Of a stretch of DNA of 64,000 bases, positions 42,355 to 51,204 are shown one piece after another; the stretch's first letter is position 1, and each line of letters opens with the position of its first letter. The stretch lies in the NCBI GenBank assembly GCA_964195425.1, contig CAXMOM010000058.1, positions 1-64,000 on the forward strand, in the 5' to 3' direction. The position numbers and the translations under genes were made by a program. The notes beneath the pieces were generated by a model. It was not told where the DNA came from. It ran no database searches and saw only the letters and a list, made by a program, of their open reading frames with translations. Origin of the DNA: Glaciecola sp964195425 (GTDB lineage Bacteria > Pseudomonadota > Gammaproteobacteria > Enterobacterales > Alteromonadaceae).

Positions 42355-43092
42355 CTAGCCCATGTGCATACCACCATTCACATGAATGGTCTCTCCGGTG
42401 ATATATGCGGCAGAGTCAGAACATAAAAACGCCACCGTGGCTGCAATTTCTTTAGGATCACCTAGTCTATTTGCAGGAATATCTTTAAAAATTACGGTTT
42501 TTTGTTCATCAGTTAAGCCGCGGGTCATATCGGTGTCAATAAAGCCAGGAGCAACTACATTAACCGTAATGCCCCTTGAGGCTATTTCTCGAGCCATTGA
42601 TTTACTAAAACCAATAACTGCTGCCTTTGCTGCTGCATAATTAGCCTGGCCACCGTTACCGGTCGAACCAACTACCGAACCAATCGATACTATACGTCCA
42701 TTTTTCTTTTTCATCATGCCGCGCATAACTGCTTTTGACAGTTTAAAAACAGAGGTCAAATTCGTATGCAGAATATCGTTCCACTCGTCGTCTTTCATAC
42801 GCATGATAAGATTATCGCGGGTAATTCCCGCGTTATTTATGAGTAAATCAATACTCCCAAACTTTTCAGTGATGGCAGCGATAGTTGCGGTTAATTCTTC
42901 ATCAATAGTTACGTTTAAGCGCATACCAATACCCGAATCACCTAAGTAGTCAGAAATAGCATCAGCACCATTATCGCTGGTAGCGGTTCCTACTACGGTC
43001 GCGCCTAAACTCGCAAGCTGTTGTGCGATAGCTTTACCAATACCACGACTCGCTCCAGTTACTAGCGCGACTTTTCCAGTTAATTCAAACAT
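42355..43092 (-). CDS. fabG: 3-oxoacyl-ACP reductase
   Basis: FabG reduces beta-ketoacyl-ACP with NADPH. The 245-residue short-chain dehydrogenase has the TGASRGIGKAIA cofactor loop, NNAGITRDN, the catalytic Ser and the YAAAK motif, and ends with GETIHVNGGMHMG as in E. coli FabG. It lies between fabD and acpP. The 188-base gap to acpP is wide enough for a separate acpP promoter. Confidence 0.97.
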   Translation of the reverse strand: MFELTGKVALVTGASRGIGKAIAQQLASLGATVVGTATSDNGADAISDYLGDSGIGMRLNVTIDEELTATIAAITEKFGSIDLLINNAGITRDNLIMRMKDDEWNDILHTNLTSVFKLSKAVMRGMMKKKNGRIVSIGSVVGSTGNGGQANYAAAKAAVIGFSKSMAREIASRGITVNVVAPGFIDTDMTRGLTDEQKTVIFKDIPANRLGDPKEIAATVAFLCSDSAAYITGETIHVNGGMHMG

Positions 43093-43138
43093 AGTTTTCC
43101 TTTATACTAATTCTATATTTACATAAATAGTAAACGCG

Positions 43139-44056
43139 CTATTGAATATCCTCAGGACTATTCATTTTTCGCGTCGCTACACTTTTATCTATGCGCCTTG
43201 TTAAACCCGTTAGTACTTTACCAGGACCTACTTCTACAATTTCAGTTACGCCTTGTGCAATTAAATATTGCACACTTTCAGACCATCGAACAGGTAAGTA
43301 GATTTGACGTACTAAGGCTTCTTTTATTTTATCAACATTGTCATTAACGACTACATCAACATTATTAACAATAGGCGCAGTGGCTGGTTTAAATTGAATA
43401 GCGCTTAATAAGGTTTCTAGCTTTTCACCAGCGCCTTTCATTAACGCACAATGGCACGGTACACTTATTGGTAAAGGCAACGCTCGCTTTGCGCCGGCTT
43501 CTTTTAGCGCAACGGCTGCGGCATCTGTTGCGGCTTTACTACCTGCAATAACCACTTGACCCGGCGAATTATAGTTAACAGGAGAAACAACTTGCTTAGT
43601 TTGGGCTGCGATTTTCGCGCAAACAGTAGCAATGGTATCGTCATCTAAGCCAATAATCGCATACATTGCACCATCACTTGGCGCAACCGCCTGTTGCATA
43701 AACTGTCCACGAGCTTGGACTAACTTTACCCCAGCACCTAATCCAATAACATTTGTCGCAACTAGGGCGGTATATTCGCCTAGGCTATGCCCTGCATAAA
43801 AGTCTGGTGTGAATTCAGTTTCAGCTCTTAGCACACTTAAACAAGCAATGCCCGCAGTTAGCAATACTGGTTGCGTAATTTCGGTTTGATTAAGTCGTCC
43901 GTCATCAGATTGAGTGACGTTCCATACGTCATATCCAAGGGCGTCTGAGGCCTCTTCGAATACAGTTTTCACCAAACTAAAATCTTTGGCTAGTTCGGCT
44001 AACATACCCACCGATTGACTTCCCTGACCTGGGAACACACATGCTAATTTACTCAT
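43139..44056 (-). CDS. fabD: Malonyl-CoA-ACP transacylase
   Basis: FabD loads malonyl groups onto ACP. The 305-residue product has the GQGSQSVGM N-terminus, the nucleophile Ser91 in AGHSLGEYTAL, and the downstream His in VPCHCALM. It follows fabH by 30 bases and precedes fabG. Confidence 0.97.
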   Translation of the reverse strand: MSKLACVFPGQGSQSVGMLAELAKDFSLVKTVFEEASDALGYDVWNVTQSDDGRLNQTEITQPVLLTAGIACLSVLRAETEFTPDFYAGHSLGEYTALVATNVIGLGAGVKLVQARGQFMQQAVAPSDGAMYAIIGLDDDTIATVCAKIAAQTKQVVSPVNYNSPGQVVIAGSKAATDAAAVALKEAGAKRALPLPISVPCHCALMKGAGEKLETLLSAIQFKPATAPIVNNVDVVVNDNVDKIKEALVRQIYLPVRWSESVQYLIAQGVTEIVEVGPGKVLTGLTRRIDKSVATRKMNSPEDIQ

Positions 44057-44086
44057 TATTAGTTCTCGTTTTTGATTATTATTTTA

Positions 44087-45046
44087 CTAATATTTTACTA
44101 ACGCCGATGCCCAGGCAAAGCCGCCGCCAAAAGCCTCTAGTAGTAAATTTTGGCCTCGTTTGATGCGTCCATCTCTAATGGCAATGTCTAAGGCCGTTGG
44201 TACAGTTGCGGCTGATGTATTACCGTATTTTTCCAAAATCAATACTACTTGATCAAGTGACATATCTAATTTTTTTGCAGTCGCTTTAATAATCCGAAAG
44301 TTTGCTTGATGAGGCACAAGCCAATCTAAGTCAGATTTCACCATGTCATTAGCATGAAGCGTTTGTTCAACAATTTCACTAAGCTTATTAACTGCGACTT
44401 TAAACACTTCATTACCTTTCATAGCTCCCCAATTTTCGTGGACAGAAGCTTCATCGCCACGCGTTGGGTTACCCACACGCAATAAATCCGAATATGAACC
44501 TGCCGCATTAATGTGGGTAGATAATATACCGGGTTCTTCACTGGCTTCTATAATAGTAGCGCCTGCACCATCGCCGAATAAAATGATCATAGAACGATCT
44601 TTCGGGTCTATTAAGCGACTTAAACAATCGGTGCCAATAACTAAAATTCGCTTCGCCATGCCGCTTTTGATGTATTGGTCTGCAACACTTAGCGCGTAGC
44701 AGTAACCTGCACAGGCAGCTGCTATATCAAAGGCTGGAATATTATCAACTTTGAGAATTTTTTGAATTTCACAGGCCGTACTTGGTAACGCATAACGCCC
44801 GCTTGTTGTAGCACATACGATCATGTCTAAATCACTGGGTAGTAATTCTGCTGCTTCCAAGGCTTTTATTGAAGCTTCAGCACCCATTGTAGCGGAGGTT
44901 TCATCAGCGCCAATAAGTCTACGTTCTTTAATACCAGTACGATCGGTAATCCATTGATCAGACGTATCAATCATTAATTCTAGGTCAGCGTTGCTGCGAA
45001 CGTCTTTTGGAAAATAGCTACCCGTGCCAATTATTCGGGAATACAT
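44087..45046 (-). CDS. fabH: Beta-ketoacyl-ACP synthase III
   Basis: FabH condenses acetyl-CoA with malonyl-ACP to begin fatty acid synthesis. The 319-residue product has catalytic Cys112 in AACAGYCYAL, His in VPHQANFRI and Asn in KYGNTSAATVP. It lies between plsX (5-base gap) and fabD. As the window also holds a bkd complex, branched starter use is imaginable, but no sequence evidence points to that. Confidence 0.97.
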   Translation of the reverse strand: MYSRIIGTGSYFPKDVRSNADLELMIDTSDQWITDRTGIKERRLIGADETSATMGAEASIKALEAAELLPSDLDMIVCATTSGRYALPSTACEIQKILKVDNIPAFDIAAACAGYCYALSVADQYIKSGMAKRILVIGTDCLSRLIDPKDRSMIILFGDGAGATIIEASEEPGILSTHINAAGSYSDLLRVGNPTRGDEASVHENWGAMKGNEVFKVAVNKLSEIVEQTLHANDMVKSDLDWLVPHQANFRIIKATAKKLDMSLDQVVLILEKYGNTSAATVPTALDIAIRDGRIKRGQNLLLEAFGGGFAWASALVKY

Positions 45047-45051
45047 ATTGA

Positions 45052-46068
45052 CTAGTGCTCCATTAACTCTTGTTCTATTTTAGTTTTTATTTTATCAGGA
45101 ACCGCTTGCTGTGCTTCTTTAATTGCTTGCACAATTGCGTAATAGCAAGCTTCCGTAGATGCGTTTCCATGACTCTTAATCACAGTGGACCGCAATCCTA
45201 ACAGACTCGCTCCATTATACTGGTCGGGGTTCATACGTTGATACAAGCTTTTGAGAATAGGAAGTGCAAGTTTGCTTAAAATTCGAGCAATTAACGTTTC
45301 TTTGGTAAGTGTCTTTATTTCTTCGACTAAGAATTTTGCAATACCTTCACTGGCTTTAAGCGCAACATTACCCGTAAATCCGTCGGTAACGACTACATCA
45401 GTTTCGCCGGCAAAAATATCATCGCCTTCAACATAGCCAACGTAGTTTATGGCTTCGCAGTCTTTTATTAGGCTATCTGCATGCTTAACTAAGCTATTAC
45501 CTTTTATATCTTCTTCGCCAACGTTTAAAAGGGCGACGGCTGGTGATTCGATACCTTGCGTCTGTTGCATTAAGACCGAGCCCATTACCGCATATTGAAA
45601 AAGGTTTTCAGCATTGTAGTTAATTGATGCACCTAAATCTAACAATAAGACTTTTCGACGGTTTTGAGTGGGTAGTAAGGTACATAGCGCGGGTCTTGAG
45701 ATACCAGGAATAGTCTTAATTACATAGTAAGCCATGGCCATTAATGCGCCTGTATTGCCAGCGCTAACGCAAGATTGCGCAATACCTTGCTGAGTTAAGT
45801 CTAGCGCTTTGCGCATACTTGATAATTTTTTTTGCCGAATGGCTAGAGCGGGTTTGTCGGTCATTTCGACAATTTGTTTACAAACTTCAAAAGTAACGCG
45901 TTGTGAATACGGCGCTAGTGTTGAAGTAAATGATGATAGTGTTGTCTCGTCGCCACACAGCATTATTGAAACAGCGTCGAAATCACAAAGAATTTTCTTT
46001 ATAGCGCCCAAAAAAACATGGGGGCCGCGATCGCCCCCCATGATATCAATTGCTATTGTGACATTCAC
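45052..46068 (-). CDS. plsX: Phosphate acyltransferase PlsX
   Basis: PlsX makes acyl-phosphate from acyl-ACP for phospholipid synthesis. The 338-residue product begins with the family segment IAIDIMGGDRGP and contains VSAGNTGALMA and FTGNVALKASEG. It is located between rpmF and fabH, the usual order. Confidence 0.96.
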   Translation of the reverse strand: MNVTIAIDIMGGDRGPHVFLGAIKKILCDFDAVSIMLCGDETTLSSFTSTLAPYSQRVTFEVCKQIVEMTDKPALAIRQKKLSSMRKALDLTQQGIAQSCVSAGNTGALMAMAYYVIKTIPGISRPALCTLLPTQNRRKVLLLDLGASINYNAENLFQYAVMGSVLMQQTQGIESPAVALLNVGEEDIKGNSLVKHADSLIKDCEAINYVGYVEGDDIFAGETDVVVTDGFTGNVALKASEGIAKFLVEEIKTLTKETLIARILSKLALPILKSLYQRMNPDQYNGASLLGLRSTVIKSHGNASTEACYYAIVQAIKEAQQAVPDKIKTKIEQELMEH

Positions 46069-46086
46069 AAATATAAGCCTAAATGC

Positions 46087-46257
46087 TTACTTTGCCGTCA
46101 CTTTTTCACCTTTGTAAAAGCCATCGTTTGTCACATGGTGACGACGATGAGTTTCGCCAGAGGTCGCATCTACCGACAAAGTCGCGCCTGGTAATGAGTC
46201 ATGTGAACGACGCATTCCACGCGTAGAGCGTGTTCTTCTACTTTTCTGTACCGCCAT
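46087..46257 (-). CDS. rpmF: Ribosomal protein bL32
   Basis: This is a 56-residue 50S subunit protein, too short for many gene callers. It starts MAVQKSRRTRSTRGMRRSHD and ends with KGEKVTAK. Its start ATG is preceded by TAGGAG eight bases upstream. It lies 9 bases after yceD and 18 before plsX, the standard yceD-rpmF-plsX arrangement. Confidence 0.97.
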   Translation of the reverse strand: MAVQKSRRTRSTRGMRRSHDSLPGATLSVDATSGETHRRHHVTNDGFYKGEKVTAK

Positions 46258-46266
46258 GGGTTACTC

Positions 46267-46788
46267 CTAATCTCGCTTAAGTTCTTTTAAAACCGCAAAT
46301 GGGTTTTCACGCATTGGTCCCGGTTCGATTTCTCCAAATTGCATACTTTCAGCTTTTACCGAACACTCTTGTTGTGAGTGTAAAGGAACTAAAGGCAAAG
46401 ACAAAATCAATTCATCTTCTAGCAACTCAAATAAATCGACCTCTCCTTGGTCATCGACCTGTACCGGTTCGTATGCGTCTGGTAATAAGTCTGTTTGTTC
46501 CTTCCCCTGCACGGGTGTGAAACAAAACTCAGTATGCACTGAGTGGTCAAACACTTGATTACACCGCTGACAAATAAGCTGAACTTGTGAATGCATTTCG
46601 CCGCTAAAATAAGTAAGACTCTGCGCGTCTTTTAAAAACTCAACTTTAACAAGCACTTCAGCCTTAACTGCCGCTACCGCTGAACTGTATCGTAACATTT
46701 CGTTAGCAAGATAAACGCCGTCATACTTCGACCGCAATTGTGCACTCTTGTTAGGATCTAGTTTTTTTGGTAGTTTCACATTTGTCAT
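46267..46788 (-). CDS. yceD: DUF177 protein YceD (23S rRNA accumulation protein)
   Basis: YceD is a DUF177 protein linked to 23S rRNA accumulation, and is nearly always next to rpmF. The 173-residue product has the conserved cysteine pair in ICQRCNQVF and the DLFELLEDELILSLPLVP segment. It heads the leftward cluster and is divergent from the maf-type gene, with a 193-base gap that should hold the promoter of the fab operon. Confidence 0.92.
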   Translation of the reverse strand: MTNVKLPKKLDPNKSAQLRSKYDGVYLANEMLRYSSAVAAVKAEVLVKVEFLKDAQSLTYFSGEMHSQVQLICQRCNQVFDHSVHTEFCFTPVQGKEQTDLLPDAYEPVQVDDQGEVDLFELLEDELILSLPLVPLHSQQECSVKAESMQFGEIEPGPMRENPFAVLKELKRD

Positions 46789-46981
46789 AGCGCGCGCATG
46801 ATATAGATTTACGCGCCTTTAGTCAAAGGTTTTCATTAGTTTAGACCCTATTCACTGAATATAAAGACCTTATATAGACTGGTTTTGAAAATTTAAAACA
46901 AAGATCTATTTTTCCTTTACGCAATGGGGCCGCTAGTGTGTAAAATACATAATAGTAATTACCAGCTAATAATATGAGCCT

Positions 46982-47608
46982 ATGACATTTCCCCAACAGT
47001 CGTGCCACCCTATTTTACTTGCCTCTTCATCGACGTACCGCGCTAGTCTATTGGCACAATTGAGTGTAGATTTTATTCAAGCATCTCCCAACATAGATGA
47101 ATCCCATATTAGTAGCGAAACACCGCATGCGATGGTAAGCAGGCTAAGTGAACAAAAAGCAATGGCATTGCGCAAGCAGTACCCTTCCCACGTCATTATA
47201 GCATCAGACCAAATAGCCTTAACTCACAATAATGAAATTTTAGGTAAACCTCATAATCATGAAACTGCGGTAAAGCAACTTATGCAGGCAAGCGGCCAGA
47301 GAGTCGCTTTTTTAACTGGCTTATGTGTATTGTCACCGCAGGCTAATAATGACGGAACTTGGCATAAACAGTTAGTAGTAGAGCCCTACATTGTATACTT
47401 CAGAAAACTGACGGTTTCACAAGTGATTGACTACGTAACACGAGAAAAGCCCTTTGACTGCGCCGGCAGTTTTAAATCTGAAGGCTTGGGCATTAGTTTA
47501 TTTGAAAAACTAGAAGGCGATGATCCTAACGCCTTAATTGGTTTACCGCTTATACAGTTGTGTAGCATGTTAGAAAATATTGGAATGCCAATTCTAGCGA
47601 AAAACTAA
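46982..47608 (+). CDS. yceF: Maf/YceF nucleotide pyrophosphatase
   Basis: This is a Maf-family nucleoside triphosphate pyrophosphatase. The E. coli YceF branch acts on m7GTP and other modified nucleotides, and its location beside yceD-rpmF matches. The 208-residue product shows LASSSTYRASLL, SDQIAL, the catalytic region with EKPFDCAGSFKSEGLG, and GDDPNALIGLPL. It is convergent with the DUF2177 gene. Confidence 0.92.
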   Translation: MTFPQQSCHPILLASSSTYRASLLAQLSVDFIQASPNIDESHISSETPHAMVSRLSEQKAMALRKQYPSHVIIASDQIALTHNNEILGKPHNHETAVKQLMQASGQRVAFLTGLCVLSPQANNDGTWHKQLVVEPYIVYFRKLTVSQVIDYVTREKPFDCAGSFKSEGLGISLFEKLEGDDPNALIGLPLIQLCSMLENIGMPILAKN

Positions 47609-47652
47609 GCCTGTATTGGTAAGGTAGTAAATAACTAGCGCTTACAGATTTG

Positions 47653-48090
47653 CTACTTTCGCAAAGCTTGAAAGCCAAACCAACCTGCAACGGCAGAGCA
47701 ACTTGTCAAAAAAGTGCCCCATGTCCAATCAATCAGCATAATCTTTAGGGTAAAACCTTCTATTATACTATAGCAAGTAAGATTGTAGGCACCATAGCTA
47801 GCTAAACCAAGTAATGCGCCGTCTATAGCTGCGTAGGTCCATGGTTTATCTCTATTTGGAACAACAGCCAATACGAAGGTAACACTGCCATACATAAGAT
47901 AAAACACTAACCAGGGCCAAGTTATATATTCACTTCGTAGCAGTCCCTGCATTTCTGTCTGGTACCAGTGAGTAGCAAAATAGCCAAGCCAAAAAGCATC
48001 TAAGACAGCGAAAGCGATAAATATGCTTAACAAAGACAAGGCAATATTACTTAAAAATTGTTTAATTTTGGCAAGCATAATTTTCATCAT
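47653..48090 (-). CDS. DUF2177 membrane protein
   Basis: This is a 145-residue membrane protein of the DUF2177 family (PF09945) with four hydrophobic segments, including LSLLSIFIAFAVLDAFWLGYF and the VFYLMYGSVTFVLAV segment. The function is unknown. It lies 61 bases after the start of a gap behind the SpmA/B-like gene on the same strand, so the two may be cotranscribed. Confidence 0.8.
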   Translation of the reverse strand: MMKIMLAKIKQFLSNIALSLLSIFIAFAVLDAFWLGYFATHWYQTEMQGLLRSEYITWPWLVFYLMYGSVTFVLAVVPNRDKPWTYAAIDGALLGLASYGAYNLTCYSIIEGFTLKIMLIDWTWGTFLTSCSAVAGWFGFQALRK

Positions 48091-48151
48091 TCCTTATTTA
48101 ATAGACACTATTGATATGCGTCATTGGTATGCACTCTGTTATTTACAGGTG

Positions 48152-49381
48152 TTATCCAAAAAACCAGTAAGAAACCGCTATCGCCGCGGTTATGCCAGCT
48201 AAGTCGGCCGCTAAACAACAACCCACAGCATAGCGACTATGCTTTATACCTACCGCACCCAAGTAAACTGCGAGTACATAAAAGGTGGTTTCAGTTGACC
48301 CTTGCATAACCGAAGCTAGTCTTCCTACAAATGAGTCTGCGCCGTGAAACTGCATAGTTTCGATCATCAGCGCTCGCGCACCCGAGCCACTTAGCGGTTT
48401 CATCATTGCGGTAGGCAATGCATCAACAAATCGTGTGTCCATGCCGACCAATCCAACTAAATAAGCGACTTGATCGGTAACAAACCCCATAACGCCGCTT
48501 GCTCGCAACATACCAATTGCAAACAACATAGCCAGTAAGAATGGAATAATGGAAATGGCGACATCAAAGCCCTGTTTAGCGCCATCTACAAATTGTTCGT
48601 AAGTATCTTGGCCTTTGCGCCAGCCTATCACCAGCACTGCAACAATAAAGGTCATTAAGGCAAAGTTAGCGATTAAGCTCGATTGGCTCGCGAGTTGGTC
48701 TGCCGCTAGTCTAGAAAAATAAAGCATAACTGCAGCTAAAAGACTGAACGCGCCTACCAAATAAATCAGCACCACCTTATTGAATAAATTCACCCGCTGC
48801 ACAGCACACGTTACCATTAAGCCAACTAGAGTAGATGCACTGGTCGCTAATAGAATAGGAATGAACACATCGGTTGGCTGCGCTGCGCCTTGTTCTGCCC
48901 TATATAAGAACACGGCTATAGGAAATAGAGTCACAGAAGAAGTGTTAAGCACCAAGAATAGTATTTGCGAATTGGTTAAGGTGTCTTTGACTGGCGATAA
49001 GGTTTGCATATCTTGCATCGCTTTTATCCCAAAAGGGGTAGCCGCGTTGTCTAGACCTAATATGTTAGCCGACATATTCATAGTAATACTACCAAGCGCT
49101 GGGTGGTCCCTTGGTATGTCTGGCATAATTCGGCATAACAAAGGTGCAAGTAACTTTGAAAACTTGGCAATGAGCCCAGAGTTTTCAGCCACTTTAAAAA
49201 TTCCTAACCAAAAGGCTAATAAACCAATTAGTCCAAGTGCTATATCTACACTGGTTCTTGCCATGCTGGTAACGGCGGTCATAACTTGTTCAAAGCTACC
49301 CATGTCACCGGTAACGACAACTTTAATGCAGGTAGCGATGAATGAACTAACAATAAAGGCCAACCAAATTTTGTGCAGCAT
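48152..49381 (-). CDS. Nucleoside-recognition-domain membrane protein (SpmA/SpmB-like fusion)
   Basis: This is a 409-residue inner-membrane protein with about ten hydrophobic segments, containing two Gate/nucleoside-recognition-type halves that correspond to SpmA (about 1-200) and SpmB (about 230-409) of Gram-positive bacteria. Typical segments are LGLDNAATPFGIKAM and MMKPLSGSGARALM. In non-sporulating proteobacteria its job is unknown. Its upstream region is the longest non-coding stretch of the window. Confidence 0.82.
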   Translation of the reverse strand: MLHKIWLAFIVSSFIATCIKVVVTGDMGSFEQVMTAVTSMARTSVDIALGLIGLLAFWLGIFKVAENSGLIAKFSKLLAPLLCRIMPDIPRDHPALGSITMNMSANILGLDNAATPFGIKAMQDMQTLSPVKDTLTNSQILFLVLNTSSVTLFPIAVFLYRAEQGAAQPTDVFIPILLATSASTLVGLMVTCAVQRVNLFNKVVLIYLVGAFSLLAAVMLYFSRLAADQLASQSSLIANFALMTFIVAVLVIGWRKGQDTYEQFVDGAKQGFDVAISIIPFLLAMLFAIGMLRASGVMGFVTDQVAYLVGLVGMDTRFVDALPTAMMKPLSGSGARALMIETMQFHGADSFVGRLASVMQGSTETTFYVLAVYLGAVGIKHSRYAVGCCLAADLAGITAAIAVSYWFFG

Positions 49382-49631
49382 AATTGCCCTCTTTTTATTA
49401 TATTTTGGTGTGTAACATTCTTACGCTTATGCAGTTGCTGTATTTACCTTACTGCATTAGCAACAAAGCAAAAATCGTCACAATAGAAATGATAGCATCA
49501 AAACTAAATAATTAAAGATAACAATGTGTTTAGCAGTAATTGATTTATTATTTGGTATTGGTTTAATTGCTCAGTAATAGCTCATGTTATTTCGTAAGCG
49601 CTGTGGTTTATTATAATTAGTGGGATAAACA

Positions 49632-49661
49632 TGTGGATAAGGTGTGCAAACCTTGTACACA
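49632..49661. repeat. Imperfect 12-base inverted repeat containing a perfect DnaA-box sequence
   Basis: TGTGGATAAGGT and ACCTTGTACACA are complementary at 10 of 12 positions around a 6-base loop. TGTGGATAA at 49632-49640 is an exact reverse complement of the strong DnaA box TTATCCACA. No other DnaA box was found near it, and no origin-type gene order is present, so this may be chance. Confidence 0.4.
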
Positions 49662-49830
49662 TCTAAATATATATTCGTAGGCGCCATGCGTCTTAATTAA
49701 GCTATAAAACATTGAATTCAGTAAAATATTTATGTATTCGTTCAATATAGAACCCTCTAAAGAACGTTAAGCAATACATTTTTATTAGAAAGCACTTTAT
49801 TTTTGATTTAAAAATACGGTATAGTGTCTA

Positions 49831-50008
49831 ACCGACGACGTTTTTGTAGATGGCATCTCCCGAAATACTAGTGTTTTTGCGGATGATTGTTGTTCCAAGT
49901 GGCTTTTGTGGAAGCCCCCTTGTAGATATCGGAAGTACAAGTTAGCGCAAGGCTCTTAAATGAGCCAACCCCCTAAGCCTGGAACTTTTGTTCCAGGCCT
50001 TTTTATTT
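49831..50008 (+). ncRNA. Candidate structured small RNA
   Basis: In the 678-base gap between the SpmA/B-like gene and tesB no ORF is supportable, but the last 180 bases are highly structured. After a TATAGT -10-like element at 49820 come three hairpins: GGCTT/AAGCC at 49901-49916, CTTGTA/TACAAG at 49919-49941, and GGCTC/GAGCC at 49951-49966. A strong terminator follows. Two of the hairpins expose GGA in the loop, and another GGA lies in a single-stranded part. It could be a stand-alone regulatory RNA. No known RNA family (6S, 4.5S, tmRNA, RNase P) fits. The remaining 49382-49830 shows only an inverted repeat. Confidence 0.5.
49977..50008 (+). terminator. Terminator of the candidate small RNA
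   Basis: Nine-base arms GCCTGGAAC and GTTCCAGGC around a TTTT loop are followed by CTTTTTATTT. No plus-strand protein gene ends here, so it must terminate a non-coding transcript, or serve the convergent tesB region in reverse less well. Confidence 0.85.
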
Positions 50009-50059
50009 CTGGGGTTTGTGTTATTTGGGCGTCCATAATTTAACAGCGCTTAATATTAC

Positions 50060-50929
50060 TTAGTCGATACTTGTTTTCATTTGTCTAAGCAAGCCCTCTT
50101 GCACAGACGAAGCTACTAACAAGCCTTCCTTATTATAAATTTTACCTTGTACCAAAGCCCTCCCATTGCCGCTAAAGGGACTTTCCATTTCATACATTAG
50201 CCAATCATCAAAACGAAATGAATGATGAAACCACATAGCGTGATCTATCGTCGCCATACGCAAGCTCTTGTCTTGTATGGCAATACCATGTGCCTGCAGC
50301 GCGGTACTTAGAAACTGAAAGTCAGAAGCATATGCCAATGAAGCTTGATTCAAAGCAACGTCTGAAGAAGTTGTATCGGTGCCTTTAAACCAGAGTTGAC
50401 GTTTAGGCTCACGTTTGACTGCATCAAATGCATGGGAAGCATTAATAGTACGGATATCAACCGGACGATGAAACGGCAAAGCCTCTTTCATTTTCGACGA
50501 TAACTTATCGAAATTATCATCTTGAAACTTGATGTCTTTGTCGACCGTTTCAGGATCAGGTGCTTCTGGCATAACACTAAATTGATGTGTTAAGCCTTCT
50601 TCGACTTTTTGAAAAGAGGCTGTCATATCAAAAATTGTACGTCCATTTTGAATCGCTTTTACACGTCGCGCTGAAAAGCTCCTTCCATCGCGCACATTTT
50701 CTACTTCATACACTACTGGCTTAGTTGCGTCACCTGGCAATAAGAAGTAGCTATGAAAAGAATGAATTCGGCGATCGTCGGGTAAACTTCTATAAGCGGC
50801 CATAACAGACTGCCCTAACACTTGACCACCGTATAAGACACGATAACCCAAATCCCAACTTTTGCCTCTGTACAATCCTTTCTCAAGTTCTTCTAACTCA
50901 AATAATTCCTGTAGACGAGCATTGCTCAT
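50060..50929 (-). CDS. tesB: Acyl-CoA thioesterase II
   Basis: TesB is a double-hotdog thioesterase that hydrolyses medium- and long-chain acyl-CoA. The 289-residue product has the family segments YRGKSWDLGYRVLYGGQVLGQ, HSFHSYFLLPGD and MATIDHAMWFHHSFRFDDW, with the last carrying a catalytic Asp-containing loop. It stands alone between the small RNA candidate and the PEP-CTERM remnant. It complements FadE in fatty acid turnover. Confidence 0.93.
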   Translation of the reverse strand: MSNARLQELFELEELEKGLYRGKSWDLGYRVLYGGQVLGQSVMAAYRSLPDDRRIHSFHSYFLLPGDATKPVVYEVENVRDGRSFSARRVKAIQNGRTIFDMTASFQKVEEGLTHQFSVMPEAPDPETVDKDIKFQDDNFDKLSSKMKEALPFHRPVDIRTINASHAFDAVKREPKRQLWFKGTDTTSSDVALNQASLAYASDFQFLSTALQAHGIAIQDKSLRMATIDHAMWFHHSFRFDDWLMYEMESPFSGNGRALVQGKIYNKEGLLVASSVQEGLLRQMKTSID

Positions 50930-51016
50930 GTAATCTCCAGTTAATAGTAACGACTGCTAAAAGGCTATAAGTATAGTGATTAACTGGCAAATTAGAAACA
51001 GATTTTATGGCCGTGA

Positions 51017-51145
51017 ATAACAGCCATAAGCTTTCAGCTGGTAGAGACCAAGCTTGCTACCGTTAAAGCCTTAGCACCTGCAATGGCTGTCCTATTTGGC
51101 TTAGGTTTAGGTTTAGCCAGTTTAGCTTTTCGTCGTAAAAAGTAA
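51017..51145 (+). pseudogene. Remnant of a PEP-CTERM-type gene
   Basis: The frame ending at TAA 51143 encodes VKALAPAMAVLFGLGLGLASL followed by AFRRKK: a short Pro-containing motif, a hydrophobic helix and a basic tail. This is the layout of PEP-CTERM sorting signals, in which the canonical motif is VPEP and marine variants often have V-x-A-P. Upstream it is closed by TGA at 51014, with no start codon and no other domain. A dedicated terminator follows 17 bases on. It is best read as the 3' end of a deleted exosortase-substrate gene. Confidence 0.5.
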
Positions 51146-51161
51146 CTACTACTGATAACAC

Positions 51162-51188
51162 AAAAAAACCAGCTTATAGCTGGTTTTT
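51162..51188 (+). terminator. Terminator after the PEP-CTERM remnant
   Basis: AAACCAGC and GCTGGTTT arms with a TTATA loop, flanked by runs of A and T. It can work in both directions and also ends the leftward 1153-residue gene. Confidence 0.88.
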
Positions 51189-51204
51189 TTGTGCGTGGTG
51201 CTAT

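Noticed and set aside
48780..49415. Antisense ORF of 211 residues over the SpmA/B-like gene
   Set aside because: It lies entirely opposite a well-formed membrane protein gene, has no ribosome binding site, and its composition is that of a shadow frame.
49524..49577. A 17-codon hydrophobic ORF (MCLAVIDLLFGIGLIAQ)
   Set aside because: Too short, no ribosome binding site, and not coupled to any gene.
49831..50008. Assignment of the small RNA to the CsrB/RsmY family
   Set aside because: Only three or four GGA motifs and no GacA-type upstream site; kept only as a hypothesis.
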